Notes: generated from the sequence alone by a model not told the origin. Positions 7,891-17,043 are shown, counted from the first letter of the stretch. The stretch is DNA of 40,356 nt from CAYVHU01 sp964451415 (GCA_964451415.1 CAYVHU010000019.1:1-40356), one strand, 5' to 3'. Numbers and translations are program-made.

Positions 7891-9795
7891 GTGATTTCCA
7901 TGGTCGAGACGAAAAACACTTCCGATGAATCGTCGAAAGGCGGGCTTGTTACGGGTGTTTCGGTGATTGAGAGTTACTTGAGAACGCTGCCAGCCAAGGC
8001 GGGCGTGTACCGTATGATCGCCGCTCACGGAGGTGTCCTTTACGTCGGCAAGGCCAAGGACCTGAAAAAGCGTGTCGCCAATTACACCCACCCGGAACGC
8101 CTGACGGTGCGCATTCGGCGTATGGTGGCGTTGACGGCGGCGATGGAATTCGTCACCACCCACACCGAGGCGGAAGCTTTGCTGTTGGAGGCCAATCTCA
8201 TCAAGCAGCTGGCCCCGCGCTACAATATCTTGTTGCGCGACGATAAAAATTTCCCGGAAATTTTGTTGAGTGCGAGCCACGTTTATCCGCGTGTGGTGAA
8301 ACATCGCGGTGCGCACAAGCCGGGAGAGGAGTATTTTGGTCCCTTTGCCAGCGCTTCGGCGGTGAACGAGACGTTGGCGGCGCTGCAACGGGCGTTTTTG
8401 CTCAGAACGTGCACAGACAGCGTGTTCGCCAATCGCACGCGGCCTTGCCTTTTATATCAAATCAAGCGCTGTAGCGCGCCGTGTGCCGAGGGCCTGATCT
8501 CACGGCAGGACTATGGAAGTTTGGTCGACGAGGCGCGGTCGTTTCTGGCCGGAAAAAGTCAGGCCATCCAAAAACGCCTTGCCGTGCAAATGCAGAAGGC
8601 CAGTGATGAGCAGGCCTTTGAGCTTGCGGCACGATTACGCGATCGCATCCGTGCCCTGACGCAGGTCCAGCACCATCAAGACATCAATCTCGGCACGCTC
8701 AAGGATGCCGACGTGGTGGCGCTTTATCAAAGGGATGCCCAGCCCGCCGTGCAGGTGTTTTTTTACCGGGGGGGGCGAAATTACGGAAGCCGCGTTTTTT
8801 TTCCCACTCAGGCCGGGGGTGAGGTGACAGGGGACGTTTTGGAAGCGTTTCTCGGCCAGTTTTACGCCAAACATGACCCTCCGGGAAAAATTCTCATCAG
8901 CCATGATGTAAAGAATGCGGACTTGATGGCGGAGGCCCTCGGTGTACGCGCCGGGCGCAAGGTCAAACTGATCCGTCCGGTGCGTGGTGAACGCTTCAAT
9001 TTGGTCAAGCACGCTTTGCATAATGCCCGCGATGCGCTTGCCAGACGCATCGCCGAGCGCGCAACTCAGGAAAAGATGCTGGCGGGGCTGGCGGATGTGT
9101 GCGCCATGGAAGCTCCGCCGCAGCGTATCGAAGTCTATGACAACTCTCATATTTCCGGTGCCCATGCGGTGGGGGCGATGATCGTCGCGGGGCCGGACGG
9201 TTTTGAAAAAAGCGCCTATCGTAAGTTCAATATACGCGGTGCGCGCAACGTTTCACCGGCAGCAGAGGGCTTTCAGCCCGGTGATGACTACGCCATGATG
9301 CATGAAGTTCTTACGCGGCGTTTTCAGCAGATTGGGGACGGACCAAAGCCTGATTTGCTGTTGATCGACGGCGGACGCGGCCAGTTGGGCATTGTCTTGT
9401 CGGTTGTGGAAGAATGCGGTGTCGAAGGCATAACGGTGGCGGGCGTGGCCAAGGGGCCGGAACGCAATGCCGGGCGCGAACGCATTTTTTTGCCCGACCA
9501 ACCCGCGAAGGCCTTAGACGACGGGGACCCCGTCCTCTATTTCATTCAGCGCCTGCGTGACGAAGCGCACCGCTTTGCCATCGGCACGCACCGTGCGCGG
9601 CGCGCCAAGGCGCAAACGCACTCAAGATTGGATGACATTCCATCGGTGGGGGCCAAGCGTAAAAAAGCGTTGCTGTATCATTTCGGCTCGGCCAAGGCGG
9701 TGGAAGAAGCCGGCCTGGTTGATATGGAAGCTGTTGACGGCATTTCCAAAGCCATCGCCCGGCGTATTTATGACTGGTTCCATCCCGGTGCATAA
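7891..9795 (+). CDS. uvrC: Excinuclease ABC subunit C
   Basis: Makes both incisions in UvrABC nucleotide excision repair. The 634-residue protein has the expected domains: GIY-YIG nuclease (about residues 30-110; GVYRMIAAHGGVLYVGKAKDL), Cys-rich segment (TRPCLLYQIKRCSAPC), UVR motif (about 235-265), RNase H-like nuclease (IEVYDNSHISG, with DGGRGQL further on) and tandem HhH at the C-terminus (DDIPSVGAKRKKALL, VDGISKAIARRIYDWF). The GTG at 7891 has GGAG four bases upstream; ATG 7900 is an equally possible start. No GTTC-N7-GTTC SOS box is seen upstream. Confidence 0.95.
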   Translation: MISMVETKNTSDESSKGGLVTGVSVIESYLRTLPAKAGVYRMIAAHGGVLYVGKAKDLKKRVANYTHPERLTVRIRRMVALTAAMEFVTTHTEAEALLLEANLIKQLAPRYNILLRDDKNFPEILLSASHVYPRVVKHRGAHKPGEEYFGPFASASAVNETLAALQRAFLLRTCTDSVFANRTRPCLLYQIKRCSAPCAEGLISRQDYGSLVDEARSFLAGKSQAIQKRLAVQMQKASDEQAFELAARLRDRIRALTQVQHHQDINLGTLKDADVVALYQRDAQPAVQVFFYRGGRNYGSRVFFPTQAGGEVTGDVLEAFLGQFYAKHDPPGKILISHDVKNADLMAEALGVRAGRKVKLIRPVRGERFNLVKHALHNARDALARRIAERATQEKMLAGLADVCAMEAPPQRIEVYDNSHISGAHAVGAMIVAGPDGFEKSAYRKFNIRGARNVSPAAEGFQPGDDYAMMHEVLTRRFQQIGDGPKPDLLLIDGGRGQLGIVLSVVEECGVEGITVAGVAKGPERNAGRERIFLPDQPAKALDDGDPVLYFIQRLRDEAHRFAIGTHRARRAKAQTHSRLDDIPSVGAKRKKALLYHFGSAKAVEEAGLVDMEAVDGISKAIARRIYDWFHPGA

Positions 9796-9848
9796 AAGCG
9801 TACAAAAGCGGCGTAGTATCGCTTTGCAAAACTTTCTACAATGAGCTC

Positions 9849-10436
9849 ATGCCGTTCAACATCCCCAATATCCTGACCGTTTCGCGCATCGCAATGATTC
9901 CTGTGGTGCTGATCTTCATTTATATTGGCGGCCCGATCGGCAACTGGCTGGCGTTCGCGGCGTATGCCTTTGCCGGTGTGACGGATTTCTTCGACGGCTA
10001 TCTGGCGCGTGCCTGGCATCAGCAATCCGCCTTCGGGCGTTTCTTGGACCCGATTGCGGACAAACTTCTGGTGGCGGGCGTGTTGTTCATGCTGGTGGGG
10101 GTGGGGAGCATCTCTTCCCTGAACATTTTTCCGGCGGCAGTGATTTTATGCCGGGAAATTCTCGTTTCGGGATTGCGGGAATTCCTCGCCGAAGCGCGGG
10201 TTGGTATGCCGGTCAGTTTGCTTGCAAAATGGAAGACGGCGGTGCAGATGGTGGCGTTGGGCTTTTTGATTGTGGGTGCGCAGGGACCGGATTTCGCTTT
10301 CGCCAGCACCTGGCAGATCGGGATATACGGGTTGTGGGCGGCGGCGTTGATCACCATCATTACCGGCTATGATTATCTGCGCGCAGGATTGCGTCATATC
10401 GTACAAACGCAAGAAGGCGCGCCGCCAAAGGAATAA
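9849..10436 (+). CDS. pgsA: CDP-diacylglycerol-glycerol-3-phosphate 3-phosphatidyltransferase
   Basis: Makes phosphatidylglycerol phosphate, the committed step to phosphatidylglycerol and cardiolipin, in the inner membrane. The 195-residue product begins with the typical NIPNILTVSRI. It has the CDP-alcohol phosphotransferase motif DGx2ARx8Gx3Dx3D (DGYLAR, then G-RFL-D-PIA-D) and four to five hydrophobic segments. It lies 53 bases after uvrC, an arrangement frequent in proteobacteria, and 5 bases before moeA. Confidence 0.94.
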   Translation: MPFNIPNILTVSRIAMIPVVLIFIYIGGPIGNWLAFAAYAFAGVTDFFDGYLARAWHQQSAFGRFLDPIADKLLVAGVLFMLVGVGSISSLNIFPAAVILCREILVSGLREFLAEARVGMPVSLLAKWKTAVQMVALGFLIVGAQGPDFAFASTWQIGIYGLWAAALITIITGYDYLRAGLRHIVQTQEGAPPKE

Positions 10437-10441
10437 GCACG

Positions 10442-11713
10442 ATGACGGATGTCGAAGAAACCTGCTGCACACGCGATGAAAATCTCCTCTCCTTTGGCGA
10501 GGCGCTACGCATATTGAAGGTGCGCACGCAGACGGTGGTGGGTCGTGAACGCGTCGGGCTTTCGCTGGCCTTAGGGCGCATTTTGGCCGAAAACATTACC
10601 GCACCGCGCGACGTGCCGCCTTATGACAACGCCGCGGTGGACGGCTATGGCGTGCGCCATTGCGATTTGCGCGCAGAAGAAGATACTCATCTGCCCATAA
10701 ACGCGCGCATCGCCGCGGGACATCCCGTGGATCGTCCGGCGAAAGCGGGCGAAGCGATGCGCATTTTTACCGGCGCGCCGATGCCTGAGGGTCTGGACAC
10801 GGTGCTCATGCAAGAAGACGTGCACACCGATGGTTCGGATGTCGTCATTCCTGCGCATGTCGCAGCGAACGTAAAGGTGGGCGCCAACCGGCGTCGGCGT
10901 GGCGAAGACGTCACGACGGGCGATATCATCCTGCATACAGGCCGGATTTTGCGTGCGCAGGAAATCGCTCTGGCGGCGTCCGTGGGCGTGGGGGAACTGT
11001 GGGTTTGCAAACGTTTGCGCGCGGCAGTGTTTTCCACCGGTGACGAGATCGCCGACCCCGTCATGGACGAAGCCGGGGAAGGCGCGATTTACGACGCCAA
11101 TCGCTATAGCGTCGCCGCCTTGTTGCGCGGTTTGGGGTGTGAAGTCACGGATTTGGGGATACTGTCGGACGGTGTGGCGGAAATTCGTTCCGCCCTGCAC
11201 GACGCGGCGCCGGGCCATGACGTGATCATCACGTCCGGCGGCGTCAGCCTTGGCGAGGAAGATCACATCGCCCATGTGGTCAAAAGTCTGGGTTCGCTCG
11301 ATTTCTGGCGTCTCGCCATCAAACCGGGACGGCCGCTGGCGCTGGGCTCCATATCCGGCACGGCCTTTGTCGGTCTACCCGGCAACCCGGTCGCCGCCAT
11401 GGTGTCGTTCATGCGTATCGTGAGACCGTTGATCCTGGCTTTAGCGGGGCGAACAGATGGGACTGTGCGGGCCTTCAAGGTTCCGGCGGCGTTCGATATG
11501 GACAAGAAAACGGGGCGGCGGGAATGGCTGCGCTGTAAATTGATTGTGGATGAAAAGGGTGTTTTGCACGCCGAAAAATATCCGCATCAAGGCTCCGGCG
11601 TCTTGACTTCCATGGTGGCTTGCGATGGTCTGGTGGAACTGGCGGAGGATGTGGAACATGTACGCGCCGGCGAGCTTGTCGATTTTCTGCCGTTTGTGGA
11701 GATGACGAATTGA
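10442..11713 (+). CDS. moeA: Molybdopterin molybdotransferase
   Basis: Inserts molybdate into adenylylated molybdopterin to make the molybdenum cofactor. The 423-residue protein shows DNAAVDGYGV near the N-terminus, FTGAPMPEGLDTVLMQED, the MoCF-binding core SGGVSLGEEDHI and PGNPVAAMVSFMRIVRP, and a C-terminal domain IV. The length fits bacterial MoeA. It is the first of three cofactor genes: moaD starts within its stop codon (TTGA overlap) and moaE follows. Confidence 0.95.
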   Translation: MTDVEETCCTRDENLLSFGEALRILKVRTQTVVGRERVGLSLALGRILAENITAPRDVPPYDNAAVDGYGVRHCDLRAEEDTHLPINARIAAGHPVDRPAKAGEAMRIFTGAPMPEGLDTVLMQEDVHTDGSDVVIPAHVAANVKVGANRRRRGEDVTTGDIILHTGRILRAQEIALAASVGVGELWVCKRLRAAVFSTGDEIADPVMDEAGEGAIYDANRYSVAALLRGLGCEVTDLGILSDGVAEIRSALHDAAPGHDVIITSGGVSLGEEDHIAHVVKSLGSLDFWRLAIKPGRPLALGSISGTAFVGLPGNPVAAMVSFMRIVRPLILALAGRTDGTVRAFKVPAAFDMDKKTGRREWLRCKLIVDEKGVLHAEKYPHQGSGVLTSMVACDGLVELAEDVEHVRAGELVDFLPFVEMTN

Positions 11714-11961
11714 AGATTTTGTACTTCGCGTGGGTCAAGGAAAAAACGGGAATCGGCGAAGAAACTCTGAATCTGCCGGACGGTGTCGAAACCGTTGCGG
11801 CGTTGATCGACTGGCTGAAGGCGCGCGCTCCGGGATATGGCGAGGCCTTCGCCGACGAAGGCCTCGTGCGCGTCGCGGTGAACCAGGAACATGTTGACGC
11901 CGCTCACCCCCTTGCCGAGAACGATGAAGTGGCATTCTTCCCGCCGGTTACGGGCGGTTGA
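11710..11961 (+). CDS. moaD: Molybdopterin synthase sulfur carrier subunit
   Basis: The 83-residue ubiquitin-fold protein ends in the required Gly-Gly (FFPPVTGG), where the thiocarboxylate forms for sulfur transfer to precursor Z. Start: the TTG at 11710 overlaps the moeA stop (TTGA) and has GGAG (11698-11701) eight bases upstream; homology to MoaD begins exactly there with KILYFAWVKEKTG. A perfect 10-bp inverted repeat lies in the middle of the gene. Confidence 0.92.
   Translation: MKILYFAWVKEKTGIGEETLNLPDGVETVAALIDWLKARAPGYGEAFADEGLVRVAVNQEHVDAAHPLAENDEVAFFPPVTGG
11841..11866 (+). repeat. Perfect inverted repeat inside moaD
   Basis: CGAGGCCTTC and its exact reverse complement are separated by six bases. 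In mRNA this would make a strong hairpin about 100 bases before the moaE start. No T-run follows, so it is not a terminator. Confidence 0.7.
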
Positions 11962-11965
11962 GGAC

Positions 11966-12406
11966 GTGATCCGCGTTCAGCAACACGATTTCGACCCCGG
12001 TGAGGAACTCGCAAACCTGAGTGCGGGCAATACCGCCATTGGCGGGGTGTGCAGTTTTATCGGGCTGGTGCGCGACTTCACGGGTGCACAAGCCATGGTG
12101 CTGGAGCATTATCCCGCCATGACGCAAAAGGAACTGGCGGCCATCGAGCGCGAAGCGCACGAGCGCTGGCCCTTGGATGCGACGTTGATCGTTCATCGTT
12201 TTGGATGCCTGGAACCGGGCGAACGCATTGTTCTCGTTGCCGCCGCTTCGGCGCACCGCGAGGCCGCATTCGAAGCGTGTCGCTTTTTGATTGATTGGCT
12301 GAAAACCCGGGCGCCTTTTTGGAAAAAAGAGATCGGCGTGGCGGGGGATAAATGGGTGAGCCCGCATGCCAAGGACGCCGCACGTCAAAGACGCGCCGGT
12401 GTTTAA
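11966..12406 (+). CDS. moaE: Molybdopterin synthase catalytic subunit
   Basis: Uses the MoaD thiocarboxylate to convert precursor Z to molybdopterin. The 146-residue protein has GGVCSFIGLVRDF, LEHYPAMTQKEL, LIVHRFGCLEPGE and the Lys-rich active segment APFWKKEIG. Start: GTG 11966 gives the usual MoaE N-terminus (IRVQ...FDPGEE), five bases after the moaD stop, but its GAGG is very close; ATG 11924 inside moaD is an alternative. It is co-transcribed with moeA-moaD. Confidence 0.9.
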   Translation: MIRVQQHDFDPGEELANLSAGNTAIGGVCSFIGLVRDFTGAQAMVLEHYPAMTQKELAAIEREAHERWPLDATLIVHRFGCLEPGERIVLVAAASAHREAAFEACRFLIDWLKTRAPFWKKEIGVAGDKWVSPHAKDAARQRRAGV

Positions 12407-12434
12407 GCACAAGGCTGAGAAAGGGAAAAAAAAC

Positions 12435-13268
12435 ATGGTGCGAAAACATGAAAACCGAAGGGATCCGCACAGGCCGGTCAAGGCCTACAAAAACCTGGAA
12501 TTTCTAACCACACACAGTGGGCGCCCCTTGCGCATCCTCTCGGAATTCATCGAGCCGGAAGACCGTTTTGCGCGGCACAATATTTCCGACACCATCGTTT
12601 TTTTCGGCTCCGCACGCATCCGTTCACGCGAAACAGCCCTTCAGGCTCTGGATTCGGCGCGTAAGCACGGCGGCGATATCGCACGTGCCGAACAGACCCT
12701 GAACATGTCGCGCTATTACGAAGAAGCCCGTGAACTTTCTCGGCGCATGAGTGAATGGTCCAAGGGCTTGAAGGGCCGCGCCAAGCGTTTCGTGGTGTGC
12801 ACCGGCGGCGGGCCGGGAATTATGGAGGCCGCCAACCGCGGTGCGTCAGATGCCAAGGCCGACAACATCGGCTTGAACATTTCACTGCCCTTCGAACAGC
12901 ACGAAAATCCCTATCTCACGCGCGAATTGGCATTTGAGTTCCATTATTTCTTTATGCGCAAATTCTGGTTCGCCTATCTGGCGAAAGCGGTGGTGATTTT
13001 TCCTGGCGGCTACGGCACCTTGGATGAATTTTTCGAGTTGTTGACCTTGATTTCAACGCAGAAGATGACCAAGCCCATGCCGGTGTTGTTGTATGGCACC
13101 CAATACTGGGATGAGATATTGAACCTGGACGCGATGGTTAAATACGGCACCATTTCGCCGAGCGATCTGGAGATGTTTTATCGCTGCGACACCGTCGACG
13201 ATGCCTTTACGCATCTCACCGAGAAGCTTAGCGAATATCACCTCAGCACCCCCGGCGGGACGATGTGA
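12435..13268 (+). CDS. TIGR00730/LOG-family nucleotide phosphoribohydrolase-like protein
   Basis: The 277-residue cytosolic protein of the Rossmann-like lysine decarboxylase/LOG superfamily has the two signature loops TGGGPGIMEAANRGA (about residue 120) and PGGYGTLDEFFELLTLIST (about 190). Family members cleave ribose 5-phosphate from nucleoside monophosphates (cytokinin activation in plants, PpnN-like turnover in bacteria). The longer N-terminus (about 55 residues before DTIVFFGSARI) is typical of the larger bacterial type. ATG 12435 is preceded by GAAAGGG. The substrate is not known. Confidence 0.82.
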   Translation: MVRKHENRRDPHRPVKAYKNLEFLTTHSGRPLRILSEFIEPEDRFARHNISDTIVFFGSARIRSRETALQALDSARKHGGDIARAEQTLNMSRYYEEARELSRRMSEWSKGLKGRAKRFVVCTGGGPGIMEAANRGASDAKADNIGLNISLPFEQHENPYLTRELAFEFHYFFMRKFWFAYLAKAVVIFPGGYGTLDEFFELLTLISTQKMTKPMPVLLYGTQYWDEILNLDAMVKYGTISPSDLEMFYRCDTVDDAFTHLTEKLSEYHLSTPGGTM

Positions 13269-13288
13269 ACGTTACGACGATGTGAACG

Positions 13289-14188
13289 TTACTGCGCCGC
13301 TGCCACCGCCTGAGCCTTGCCGATGAGCCTTTCGTAATCGTCGCTCAAGGTGCGGGTGATCTCGCCGACGGCGAACGTGTGATCGTCGATGCGCCCCACG
13401 GGGGTCACTTCCGCCGCCGTGCCGGTGAGAAAAACCTGGGTGGCGGCGGCTAGTTCATCGGGCATGATGGTGCGTTCTACGACCTCGATACCGCGTTTGC
13501 CGGCCAGTTCTATGACCGTGCGTCGCGTGATGCCGTCCAAAAAACAATCCGGCGTTGGGGTGTGCAGTTTGCCATCGCCCATCTCGAAAAAGATGTTGGC
13601 GCCGGTGGCTTCGGCGACATGTCCACGGTAATCCAGCATCAAGGCGTCGGAAAAGCCCTGTGCTTCGGCGTCGTGCTTGGACATGGTGGCAATCATATAC
13701 AATCCAGCGGCCTTGGCGTGGACCGGTGCGGTGTCCGGGGCCGGACGACGCCACTTCGCCGTCATCAGGCTGATCCCCTTGTCGCGCGCCGCGGGTGAAA
13801 AGTAGCTGGGCCATTCCCACGCCGCAACCGCCAGATGGATGGTGTTATGCTGTGCGGCCACGCCCATCATTTCACTGCCGCGCCAGGCGATAGGACGGAT
13901 ATAGCCATCCGTGACACCATTGATGCGGCACGCCTGAAGGCAGGCTTCGTCCAGTTCGTCCAATGTGAACGGCACGGTGTAGCCGAGAATCTCGGCGGAA
14001 CGCAACAGGCGTTCATTGTGTTCGCGCAACTTGAAAATTTCACCGCCATACATGCGGATGCCCTCGAACACGGCGGAGCCGTAGTGCAGGGCGTGGCTCA
14101 GAAGATGAACCTTGGCGTCGCGCCACGGCACCATTTCGCCATTATACCAGATGTGGCCATCGCGATCGTCGTAAGCGGGTCCCGTCAT
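13289..14188 (-). CDS. ilvE: Branched-chain amino acid aminotransferase
   Basis: PLP enzyme for the last step of Val/Leu/Ile synthesis. The 299-residue protein of fold type IV begins with YNGEMVPWRDAKVHLLSHALHYGSAVFEGIR, quoted here only as landmarks HALHYG and FEGIR. The PLP Lys is K159 in HAKAAGLY, followed by ATGANIFF and FLTGTAAEV. It faces a MarR regulator; its probable -35 (TTGACA) lies in a palindrome between the two genes. Confidence 0.93.
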   Translation of the reverse strand: MTGPAYDDRDGHIWYNGEMVPWRDAKVHLLSHALHYGSAVFEGIRMYGGEIFKLREHNERLLRSAEILGYTVPFTLDELDEACLQACRINGVTDGYIRPIAWRGSEMMGVAAQHNTIHLAVAAWEWPSYFSPAARDKGISLMTAKWRRPAPDTAPVHAKAAGLYMIATMSKHDAEAQGFSDALMLDYRGHVAEATGANIFFEMGDGKLHTPTPDCFLDGITRRTVIELAGKRGIEVVERTIMPDELAAATQVFLTGTAAEVTPVGRIDDHTFAVGEITRTLSDDYERLIGKAQAVAAAQ

Positions 14189-14270
14189 GTTCTTTGCCTT
14201 TCAACTCAAAATAGCCATGCTGGCGTAATAAAATTACTCAATGCAGCCGGTGTTGGGAATGTTGTTGCTT

Positions 14271-14299
14271 TCTTTATCAGCCTTGTGCATATATGTCAA
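14271..14299 (-). promoter_or_regulatory. Candidate ilvE promoter
   Basis: On the minus strand, a consensus -35 TTGACA (14294-14299) is followed by a 17-base spacer and a weak -10 TAAAGA (14271-14276), upstream of ilvE. The -35 lies inside the palindrome at 14291-14313. Confidence 0.45.
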
Positions 14300-14313
14300 T
14301 AATACTGACGTAT
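14291..14313. promoter_or_regulatory. 23-bp imperfect palindrome, candidate MarR operator
   Basis: The arms match at 9 of 11 positions around a central A; the core is GTCA-ATAATAC-TGAC. It sits between divergent ilvE and marR, 32 bases before the marR ATG, and covers the ilvE -35. Size and symmetry fit a MarR dimer site; binding is inference. Confidence 0.5.
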
Positions 14314-14344
14314 TTTGGCGAATTTGACGAAACGGACCGGACAC

Positions 14345-14839
14345 ATGTCTTCCCTTCCCTTGAGCCTGGAATCCTATCTCAGCGATGAAGAGGTGCGTCA
14401 GGCCTTGGAGCTTTTGTTTTTTGCCTACCGCGATTTCACCGCGGAACCGGACGCCATTTTGGCCAAAGACGGTTTTGGTCGTGCCCACCACCGGGTCATT
14501 TATTTTGTTAAGCGCAACCCGGGCATCACGGTGAACCGTCTTCTGGGGATATTGCAAATCACCAAACAAAGTTTATCGCGGGTCCTTCGCCATCTGATGC
14601 GTGAAGGTTTTGTCGAACGCGAAACGGACGCCACGGACCGGCGGCGACGCATTTTGCGTCTGACGTCCAGGGGGAAAATCCTGGAGGCGCAACTTACGAA
14701 TTGTCAGGGGACGCTTGTGCGGCGCGCCTACCGGCAGGCCGGCGCCCAAGCGGTGCAGGGGTTCAAAAGCGTTCTCGCCGCCATCATCAACGAAGATGAC
14801 CGTGGCCGCTTCACGGGCGGCGGTCCCCATACGCACTGA
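14345..14839 (+). CDS. MarR-family transcriptional regulator
   Basis: The 164-residue dimeric wHTH protein has a recognition region NRLLGILQITKQSLSRVLRHL and the wing ERETDATDRRRRILRLTSRGK, with the conserved DRR of MarR proteins. ATG 14345 is preferred; a TTG at 14315 would add ten residues but overlaps the candidate operator. A response regulator follows 58 bases later. This marR-ompR order resembles the petP-petR pair known from Rhodobacter (comparison from memory, function not transferable). Likely autoregulated. Confidence 0.87.
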   Translation: MSSLPLSLESYLSDEEVRQALELLFFAYRDFTAEPDAILAKDGFGRAHHRVIYFVKRNPGITVNRLLGILQITKQSLSRVLRHLMREGFVERETDATDRRRRILRLTSRGKILEAQLTNCQGTLVRRAYRQAGAQAVQGFKSVLAAIINEDDRGRFTGGGPHTH

Positions 14840-14897
14840 GGACAAGCTTTGATATTGTGGTACAGTCCTGGGCGCGAAACGAGGAGGACCGGCAGAC

Positions 14898-15617
14898 ATG
14901 GATGCGGACCGCCCCCACATTTTGGTGGTTGACGACGACGGTCGTTTGCGCGAATTGCTCAGAAAATATCTGAGCGAAAACGGCTATATCGTGGTGAGCG
15001 CGCAACACGCCGCGGATGCGCGCGCCAAGCTTACCTTGTTGGCGTTTGATCTGATTGTCCTGGACCTGATGATGCCCGGCGAAAGCGGTCTTGAATTTGC
15101 GCAAGGGTTTCGCGCTACGTCCGAGACCCCCATTCTCATGCTCACAGCCATGGGTGAGACGCAGGATCGCATTCGCGGTTTTGAACATGGGGCAGACGAC
15201 TATCTCACCAAACCGTTCGAACCGCGCGAGTTGCTGCTGCGTGTCAATGCGATCTTGAAACGTGCGCCGCGTTCCGGTGTTCAAGATGTCGTTGTCCGCA
15301 ATATCGCCCTGGGGCGGGCGCATTTCGATGTCGCGCGTGGCGAGTTGAGCGTGGATGGCGAACCCCAGCGCTTGACGAGTCAGGAAGTTCAACTGTTGAA
15401 GGTTCTGGCGGAGCGCCCGGGCGAAACGTTTTCGCGTGAAGAATTGATCGAGCGCACCGGTGCGGGGGCGGGAAGAAGCGGTGTGAACGCACTTGGAAGC
15501 GGTCGCGCCGTGGACGTTCAGGTGACGCGCCTGCGCCGAAAGATTGAAGCGGATCCCAAAGTGCCGCGCTATTTGCAGACCGTACGCGGCAAGGGTTACG
15601 CCTTGATTCCGGATTAA
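14898..15617 (+). CDS. OmpR-family response regulator
   Basis: The 239-residue two-component output protein has an N-terminal receiver with acidic pocket D12-D14, phospho-acceptor D56 in VLDLMMPG, T83 and K105 (TKPFEPREL), then a C-terminal winged helix (LTSQEVQLLKVLAERPGE, DVQVTRLRRKIEADP). A strong GAGGAGG lies upstream of ATG 14898. It is followed after 10 bases by its kinase. The regulated genes are unknown. Confidence 0.93.
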   Translation: MDADRPHILVVDDDGRLRELLRKYLSENGYIVVSAQHAADARAKLTLLAFDLIVLDLMMPGESGLEFAQGFRATSETPILMLTAMGETQDRIRGFEHGADDYLTKPFEPRELLLRVNAILKRAPRSGVQDVVVRNIALGRAHFDVARGELSVDGEPQRLTSQEVQLLKVLAERPGETFSREELIERTGAGAGRSGVNALGSGRAVDVQVTRLRRKIEADPKVPRYLQTVRGKGYALIPD

Positions 15618-15627
15618 GGCGGCGGCC

Positions 15628-16947
15628 ATGGCGATTTCCACCTTCTTGAAGCCGTACCTGCCGAAAAGTCTTTTGGGGCGTTCGATTATGATCATCGTGA
15701 CGCCGCTGATTTTGTTGCAGGTGGTCAGCGCCACGGTTTTTTTCGAAAATCACTGGCGCAAGGTGGGGCGAAGACTGGCCTTGGGGGTGGCGGGGGAAAT
15801 CACCTTTCTCATCGACACCGTGCGTTATGCTCCCGATGAGGCCACGCGCGATGTGTTGTTTCAGCGCGCCCGGGCGGCTTTTCAGCTTGATGTCAGTTTC
15901 ACCCCTGGCGGCGTGCTTAGCGATACGAAGAAGCGTGGCGAGAACATTCTCGTCGGCCAGCTTTCCGCCGCCATGGACGAAGTGGTGCATCGGCCCCATC
16001 GTATTGATGCGCTCGCCCGCCATCGTTACGTCCTCGTCGATGTGCAGTTGGCGCAAGGTGTCTTGCATGTGACGGTGCCGCGCAAACGGCTTTTTTCCAC
16101 CACCACGTACGTTTTCGTCTTGTGGATGACCGGCTCGTCGATGCTGTTGTTCGGTGTCGCGGTGATTTTCATGCGCAATCAGGTGCGCCCCATTCGCCGT
16201 CTGGCGGTCGCGGCGAATGATTTCGGCACCGGGCGCGACAGTCCCGGTTTCAAGCCCGAAGGGGCGACCGAGGTACGTCGCGCCGCAGGCGCTTTCATCG
16301 CCATGCGCAACCGTCTTAAGCGTCATATCCAGCAACGCACCGACATGCTCGCGGGGGTTTCGCATGATTTGCGCACGCCCTTGACGCGCATGAAGCTGCA
16401 ACTGGAAATGATGGCGGATATTGACGGTGTGGACGACTTGAAAACCGATATCGCGGACATGGAAACCATGCTTGAAGAGTATCTCTCTTTTGCCCGCGGG
16501 GAGGGAACGGAAAAAAACAGTGAGATGAGTTTGACCGCTATGTTGCGTGAAATTGCCGCTCAGGCGCGCCGTAAAGGGGGCTCCATCGATCTCCATGCCG
16601 AAGGCGATTTCATTGCCACGGTGAAGGCCAACGCCTTGAAGCGGGCGTTCACCAATCTGGTGGACAACGCCGTGCGCCATGGCGATAACGTTGCCATCCG
16701 TATCGGGCAGCGCGGCGCGTTCGCCGACATTGTCATCGACGATGATGGGCCGGGCATTGCGGCGGACAAACGCGAAGATGTCTTCAAGCCTTTTTTTCGC
16801 ATTGATGGTTCACGCAATCCGAAAACCGGCGGTGTCGGGCTGGGTATGACCATTGCGCGCGACGCCATCCGCGGCCATGGGGGTGATGTTTTGCTGGAAG
16901 ACGCACCGGGCGGCGGGGTGCGTGTTAATATCTCCCTGCCGCTTTAG
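15628..16947 (+). CDS. EnvZ-like sensor histidine kinase
   Basis: The 439-residue inner-membrane kinase partners the preceding regulator. TM1 is about residues 19-39 and TM2 about 161-182, with a periplasmic sensor of about 120 residues between them, then HAMP (183-235), H box SHDLRTPLTRMKLQLEMM with phospho-His H246, N box NLVDNAVRHG, G1 DDDGPGI and G2 GVGLGMTIA. All catalytic boxes are present. The HDLRTPLTR H box is typical of the EnvZ/PrrB-type subfamily. The signal is unknown. Confidence 0.93.
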   Translation: MAISTFLKPYLPKSLLGRSIMIIVTPLILLQVVSATVFFENHWRKVGRRLALGVAGEITFLIDTVRYAPDEATRDVLFQRARAAFQLDVSFTPGGVLSDTKKRGENILVGQLSAAMDEVVHRPHRIDALARHRYVLVDVQLAQGVLHVTVPRKRLFSTTTYVFVLWMTGSSMLLFGVAVIFMRNQVRPIRRLAVAANDFGTGRDSPGFKPEGATEVRRAAGAFIAMRNRLKRHIQQRTDMLAGVSHDLRTPLTRMKLQLEMMADIDGVDDLKTDIADMETMLEEYLSFARGEGTEKNSEMSLTAMLREIAAQARRKGGSIDLHAEGDFIATVKANALKRAFTNLVDNAVRHGDNVAIRIGQRGAFADIVIDDDGPGIAADKREDVFKPFFRIDGSRNPKTGGVGLGMTIARDAIRGHGGDVLLEDAPGGGVRVNISLPL

Positions 16948-17043
16948 GCGAAAAACCAAGACCCGATCTGGCTGGCGCTGTAGAACTGTGATACGGATTG
17001 CCGTAAACCTACCGTGTTTGAAAAACTCAAAAAGAGACGATTT

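Noticed and set aside
15244..16680. 478-residue open frame antisense to the histidine kinase
   Set aside because: The plus strand encodes a complete histidine kinase with all motifs; the antisense frame has no domain and low-complexity composition.
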